A DNA stretch of 64,000 nt from Marinirhabdus sp050859505 (GTDB lineage: Bacteria; Bacteroidota; Bacteroidia; Flavobacteriales; Flavobacteriaceae). Under the pieces are notes generated by a model that made no database searches, had not been told where the DNA came from, and saw only the letters and a list, made by a program, of their open reading frames with translations. The DNA lies in NCBI RefSeq assembly GCF_050859505.1, contig NZ_CP193934.1, forward strand, positions 1,612,001 through 1,676,000, written 5' to 3'. Below, one piece after another: positions 59,996 through 64,000 of the stretch (position 1 is the stretch's first letter; every line of letters starts with the position of its first letter). The position numbers and the translations under genes are program-made.

Positions 59996-62947
59996 TTATT
60001 CGTTTTTATCGGTTTCAATTTTTTCTGAAAGTGAAACTTGTTTTGTTATATCTGTTTTTGGTGTAATGGAAGCCAAATATTCCGAACTTTTCGCATTTTT
60101 ATTTTCTACAAAAGGTCGTATTTGAAATAACCATAATTTATCATTTTCAAACCCTAGCTCCACATCCCAGGCACCTTTATATTCGTTGCCAGTTTCCTGT
60201 GGCATTTTGGTTCTTACTTGATTTGCAATAGCGCGAAGGTCTTCAATGTTTTTGTCATTTATAATAGGGTTTTCAAACGTGGTGGTATTTTTTGTGGTAC
60301 CTCCGGTTTTTGGCAATCGTAAATATCCCGATTCCCGCGCTGGTGCCAGCATAAAATTATCCGTAGCTGTCACCAATCGGGTTTCGGCTATTTGTCCATC
60401 TACGGCGCCACCAGCACCACGGCTAAAGGCAACCGTGAGATCTTCTTCAGAACCTCTGTTGATACCTTTGGTAATCATAACACCACTATATTCCACATCT
60501 ATACTAGGAATGATTAAAATAGAAGGGTACACATTTTCTGGATTGTTCAGATATTTTTGACGCCATTTAAAACTACGCTCGGTATAGGGTGACGCCCACA
60601 CTTTTTTAATTCCGTTTAAGATATTTTCTTTGGTAAGAATGTTGAAAAGTGTCAAATTAAGACCGGCTCCTGTAAATTCTTTTAAGTCTTCCATATTGGT
60701 ATCACTTCTCAAGAATACCGGGACATTCCCAATAGTACTTCCGAAAGCTTTCGCAAAAGAAGTTTCCAAATCCTTTTGAAAACTAGGTTCCAGAGGCATT
60801 TGTTCAATAGCGTTTTTTAAAGTTGATAAACGTTGTAGCTGGTAAGTTTCCACCTCGTTTTCAGGAACCTTATTCATTCGTTTTATATTGGCTTCTCCAA
60901 ACGTATCGATTAAATAGGTCCAATAACTTACCTCTTCACCAGGCATTTGCTGGTCCATATGTTTTCTGAAAATCCCAAACGGAATTATAACACCTTCTAC
61001 CACATTCTCTGGGAAAAGTTTTTTTAATTGCCCGAGGTTAGCTGCTTTTGGGCCACACAACTTTCCCGAATCGCTAGCGTCTACATTTTTCATGTCCAAC
61101 ACTTCGCAAACATCTAACCGAATTTGCTCCACAGGTACTGCAATTTTTTCTGAATTTCGTTCTTGTTTACTGAAGAGTTCTTTTTCTTCAGACGTCATAT
61201 CTTTTTCAGACTTTAAAATCACATTTCCTTTTGCTGAAACGGCGTAAAAAACTTTCTTACCATTAAATTTTAAAAGATCTTTTAGGTTGTCACTGGAAAG
61301 TGCGGCGTTAGGAATACCTAGATTTCTTGCCAATAATTGTACGTGCGATACCAGGTTGCCTTCAGAAACCGTCATTATTCCCGCCACTGGTTTTAAATCG
61401 CTAGGGGGCTTTTGGAAGATGTAAATAGTATTAGGATTCGTGGTTATATTTTCTGAAGACTCCTCCACAATAACCAGGTCGCCAAAAGCATATCCTGGAT
61501 TTAATCCACGAATAGTACTTTGCGATTTTAGGTTCATCACCTTGTTACTCAGGTTAGAAAATTCTGCAATAATACTACCTAATTTACTTACACTTTCGCC
61601 CAGATCCAATGCCACACTGGAACGCACACGGTCGTCTATAAAACCATAACTTAATGGTTCAAACTGCGTGTAAGTGTCTACAATATCCTGATAGTTTGCC
61701 TTTACCATAGCCGCACTCCATTCTACTACACCACGACTTGTTTGCAAAAAATGGTTGAGGGCTTCAATACTTAATTCAGTTTGTCCTAAATGTACTTCTA
61801 GCTCGGGTTTAATTTTTTCCCATTCCCACAATTCAATTAATCCTGTACCTGCTGCTGCGAGGCTGAGGTGTCTTATTTTTTCTAGTAATCCCAACAAGTC
61901 GTCGGGTTGCCATTCTTGTGATTGTTTCAGCAAAATATCTTCCAAGCTGTTGGAGAGATCGAGTAATAACAAACGATCGTTTCCTGAAGTATTATCAGTT
62001 ATTTCAGTTCTAATAACGCATAAAACATCGGCTAATTTTACGATGTTTTGCGGGGGTGCATCTTCAGAATTATAATTTTCTAAAAATTGAAGCAATCTTG
62101 CTCGTGTGGCATTGTTTTTCGAAATTCGCTCTACTTGGGTGGTGAGAGAAGTCGTGTTAATGGGCGTATAAAACTCAATCATAGTTTTTTCTAACGCGTT
62201 GAGTTCTGTTTTTAAATTTTCAGAAAGCTTGTTGTCATAGTCCTTCTGAAACTTTTGCACCAGTATAATATCTTCTTTTGTTGGATTGCCATGAATTTTA
62301 ATGCGAACGTCCATAAATTTTGAAAAGTTATCTGCAATAACCTTGGACTGGCTTCGCATGAGTTGCGCAAGATTCGTATCTCCATCATGCGGAAGGTCAC
62401 GTAGCGATTGTCTCAATAAATAATACTTGCTGGTAACACGGCTATCACGAGGCAAGAATTTTTCATAAAACTCGACACCCCATGCTTGTTCATCTTCAAT
62501 TTGTATGGCGCCACGGTAGTATTGTGATTTTCTTTGTATCCAACCATCATCTACACTTTCTAAATAACGGTTTAATTGGTATTGTTTTAACCTGCTTTGG
62601 TCGTTGGCTTCATCCCAGAAATCGGTACGGTTGGTACTTGCTAAAATTTCAGAAAAAAATAAATGATGCTTTTTGGCTAGGTTTTTTATATCGTCACGAT
62701 AGTCTGCGTGTTGTACTGCTTTATCTTTATCATTAGGACAAGGATCCCGTGCTTCTCTTACTTCTCCGTCTGTGCAAAACCAATGAATGCTTTTATAGGG
62801 GCCGCGCGTATTTTCTTTATAGAAAGAAATTTGTTCTTTAATAGCTTCTATAGGTAGCTCTTGCGCAAGCAAAGTACTAAAAGAATATAGAAAGCTTAGA
62901 AAAACTAAGAGGGTATATTTAATCTTGGATTGTGTAATTACCTGCAT
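59996..62947 (-). CDS. exported dikinase resembling glucan water dikinase
   Basis: The 983-residue protein has a signal peptide (KYTLLVFLSFLYSFSTLLAQ, residues 11-29). A long helical N-terminal half of unknown fold (30-480) precedes a phosphohistidine swivel domain with the His in NLVSHVQLLARNLGIPNA (His535). The C-terminal ATP-binding domain has GPKAANLG near 632, RSDTNMEDLKEFTGAGL near 747 and a final WDVELGFENDKLWLFQIRP. Domain order (His domain before ATP domain) and the RSDTNxEDL words match glucan/phosphoglucan water dikinase more than pyruvate phosphate dikinase. With a Sec signal it would need ATP outside the cytoplasm, unlike known dikinases. Substrate is unknown. Confidence 0.8.
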   Translation of the reverse strand: MQVITQSKIKYTLLVFLSFLYSFSTLLAQELPIEAIKEQISFYKENTRGPYKSIHWFCTDGEVREARDPCPNDKDKAVQHADYRDDIKNLAKKHHLFFSEILASTNRTDFWDEANDQSRLKQYQLNRYLESVDDGWIQRKSQYYRGAIQIEDEQAWGVEFYEKFLPRDSRVTSKYYLLRQSLRDLPHDGDTNLAQLMRSQSKVIADNFSKFMDVRIKIHGNPTKEDIILVQKFQKDYDNKLSENLKTELNALEKTMIEFYTPINTTSLTTQVERISKNNATRARLLQFLENYNSEDAPPQNIVKLADVLCVIRTEITDNTSGNDRLLLLDLSNSLEDILLKQSQEWQPDDLLGLLEKIRHLSLAAAGTGLIELWEWEKIKPELEVHLGQTELSIEALNHFLQTSRGVVEWSAAMVKANYQDIVDTYTQFEPLSYGFIDDRVRSSVALDLGESVSKLGSIIAEFSNLSNKVMNLKSQSTIRGLNPGYAFGDLVIVEESSENITTNPNTIYIFQKPPSDLKPVAGIMTVSEGNLVSHVQLLARNLGIPNAALSSDNLKDLLKFNGKKVFYAVSAKGNVILKSEKDMTSEEKELFSKQERNSEKIAVPVEQIRLDVCEVLDMKNVDASDSGKLCGPKAANLGQLKKLFPENVVEGVIIPFGIFRKHMDQQMPGEEVSYWTYLIDTFGEANIKRMNKVPENEVETYQLQRLSTLKNAIEQMPLEPSFQKDLETSFAKAFGSTIGNVPVFLRSDTNMEDLKEFTGAGLNLTLFNILTKENILNGIKKVWASPYTERSFKWRQKYLNNPENVYPSILIIPSIDVEYSGVMITKGINRGSEEDLTVAFSRGAGGAVDGQIAETRLVTATDNFMLAPARESGYLRLPKTGGTTKNTTTFENPIINDKNIEDLRAIANQVRTKMPQETGNEYKGAWDVELGFENDKLWLFQIRPFVENKNAKSSEYLASITPKTDITKQVSLSEKIETDKNE

Positions 62948-62991
62948 AAAGCCACTGTTGTTTAAGGTACTAAAGGTATAAGAAACGGATG

Positions 62992-63025
62992 AAAAAAAAT
63001 AGCCTTCACAAAAAATTATGAAGGC
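62992..63025 (-). terminator. terminator after the 52-residue membrane protein
   Basis: GCCTTCA (63002-63008) pairs with TGAAGGC (63019-63025); on the reverse strand it continues into a run of eight T. Confidence 0.75.
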
Positions 63026-63050
63026 CTTTTTACAGTTATTTATTAGTGAA

Positions 63051-63209
63051 TTATAGTCTTTTACCTGTAAGTAATTTAAAAATAATCATAATTACTGCTA
63101 TGACTAATAGAATGTGGATTAAGTTACCAACGGCAGCTCCAAATCCTATAAAACCAATTAGCCATCCTACTATTAAAATTACTACGATTAACCAAATTAA
63201 ATCTCTCAT
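63051..63209 (-). CDS. lmo0937-like small membrane protein
   Basis: A 52-residue protein, too short for most gene callers, reads MRDLIWLIVVILIVGWLIGF, then IGFGAAVGNLIHILLVIAVI and ends FKLLTGKRL. It has two membrane helices with a Gly-rich turn. It resembles the lmo0937 family of tiny membrane proteins that are widespread and often stress-induced; that regulation is family lore, not seen here. It is followed by its own terminator on the reverse strand, so it is an independent unit between the dikinase and AraC genes. Confidence 0.85.
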   Translation of the reverse strand: MRDLIWLIVVILIVGWLIGFIGFGAAVGNLIHILLVIAVIMIIFKLLTGKRL

Positions 63210-63421
63210 GTTTCTAAGTTTTTAGTTGTTATAGATTAAAAGTAATTAGAAATTTTATTTGATAAAATATTTTAACAGCATTTAACTACTTGCAATTCTG
63301 TTTGTTGAAATTGTTTTGAAACAGTTAAGAATTGTGTGAGAATTGCTATGCTATGCTAAGAAATAATTTATTTTACACCCCATTTTATCTGGTTTTAAAA
63401 ACAGAGTGAATACATAACATT

Positions 63422-64000
63422 TTACTTGTCTCGAAGTATTTTGTTGTTTTTTCTATATTCTGAAGGTGAAATATCATAGGTTTCTTTAAAAATCTTTGAA
63501 AAATAACTCTTACTGGAGAGACCAATTTTACCAACAATTTCAGAAATATTATAATCTGTATTGTTCAGGAGATTCCGAGCCAAAACCATACGTTTTTGCT
63601 GTACGTAACCGTTTACTGTGGTCTGGTACAAATGTTTGAAGCCTAATTGCAACTTGTTGATGTTAAGTCCAACTTCTTCAGCAATTTTCTCTACAGAATC
63701 TAAGTCTGCAAGATCGTAGTCTATGAGTTTAGCCGCTTTTTTAATTTGTAAAATTTCGTAACTACGTAGTACAGAACTTTTGTCTTCTTCACTAATGTCG
63801 TCATGATATTGAACAATTTGATGGGTTAATACACTGTATGCCTGGCCTTCCAAGAAGATTCTTCTTATAAAGTCGTTGTTTTCAAAACTCTGAATTTTCG
63901 TAAATAAATCTGCAATTTGTAAGCTGTAGTACCCGTTATGGTAAAATTCATTTAACGCCATGCTATCCAAAAACAATTTTTTAAGTTCAGGAGAAAGACT
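63422..64000 (-). CDS. AraC-type regulator, N-terminus beyond window
   Basis: The frame stays open to the window edge (the codons before 63976 read SLSPELKKL), so at least 192 residues are seen and the start lies outside. The C-terminal 100 residues are an AraC DNA-binding domain with two helix-turn-helix parts (SVEKIAEEVGLNINKLQLGF and NISEIVGKIGLSSKSYFSKI, then FKETYDISPSEYRK). The preceding region has the IRRIFLEGQAYSVLTHQI pattern seen in flavobacterial AraC proteins without a known effector domain. Target genes are unknown. Confidence 0.88.
   Translation of the reverse strand, partial: SLSPELKKLFLDSMALNEFYHNGYYSLQIADLFTKIQSFENNDFIRRIFLEGQAYSVLTHQIVQYHDDISEEDKSSVLRSYEILQIKKAAKLIDYDLADLDSVEKIAEEVGLNINKLQLGFKHLYQTTVNGYVQQKRMVLARNLLNNTDYNISEIVGKIGLSSKSYFSKIFKETYDISPSEYRKNNKILRDK

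Overview
The window reads as a chromosome segment of a flavobacterium (Bacteroidota, Flavobacteriaceae-like). It carries gliding-motility genes gldA, gldB and gldC, two proteins ending in type IX secretion (T9SS) sorting domains, a dcw cell-wall/division cluster with Bacteroidota features (FtsL-like protein, PASTA-bearing FtsI, FtsZ of about 690 residues), AT-rich spacers, starts without strong Shine-Dalgarno sequences, and many -7 boxes of the Bacteroidota form TAnnTTTG. I see no phage, transposase, CRISPR array or rRNA operon; there is one tRNA (Arg, anticodon TCG).

Layout. 1-4.8 kb: the edge of an alpha-2-macroglobulin-like gene, a TPR protein, an Mpl-like Mur ligase, a PaiB-like flavin protein and gldA. 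4.9-7.2 kb: a DAHP synthase/chorismate mutase gene preceded by what looks like an unannotated attenuator with an aromatic leader peptide (Phe, Phe, Trp, Trp, Tyr in 14 residues), then rsgA. 7.4-17.6 kb: dtd, then a tight run of four tandem DUF3857/transglutaminase-like exported proteins (three without the catalytic Cys/His), a MazG-like pyrophosphohydrolase, a small membrane protein and aroA. 17.8-26.6 kb: queA, a secreted serine protease, rlmN, a T9SS cargo protein, an alkaline-phosphatase/TPR/sulfotransferase fusion and a polyprenyl synthase. 26.8-32.5 kb: an ECF sigma factor with a probable anti-sigma partner, an outer-membrane protein, dnaG with a 7-bp microsatellite just before its start, and a response regulator with a degenerate receiver. 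32.6-36.7 kb: nadE, gldB, gldC, a small conserved gene, engB and an alpha/beta hydrolase.

36.9-53.1 kb is the dcw cluster mraZ-rsmH-ftsL-ftsI-murE-mraY-murD-ftsW-murG-murC-ftsQ-ftsA-ftsZ, with a probable MraZ operator of three AGTGGTA repeats at 10-bp period. It is interrupted by dispersed palindromic repeats. Three copies of one element start exactly at the TAG stop codons of rsmH, mraY and ftsW, and other repeats lie in frame inside murG, murC and (outside the cluster) aroA.

53.2-64 kb: a BLUF photoreceptor, a YqeY protein, tRNA-Arg, a 0.7-kb spacer with a structured direct repeat, and then the most unusual locus. It holds two SxxK serine hydrolases, an NTT-type (ATP/ADP translocase-like) transporter fused to HEAT repeats, and an exported 983-residue dikinase resembling glucan water dikinase. 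An enzyme that needs ATP outside the cytoplasm next to a putative nucleotide transporter is the best candidate here for an undescribed system. The window ends with a 52-residue membrane protein and an AraC-type regulator cut by the edge.
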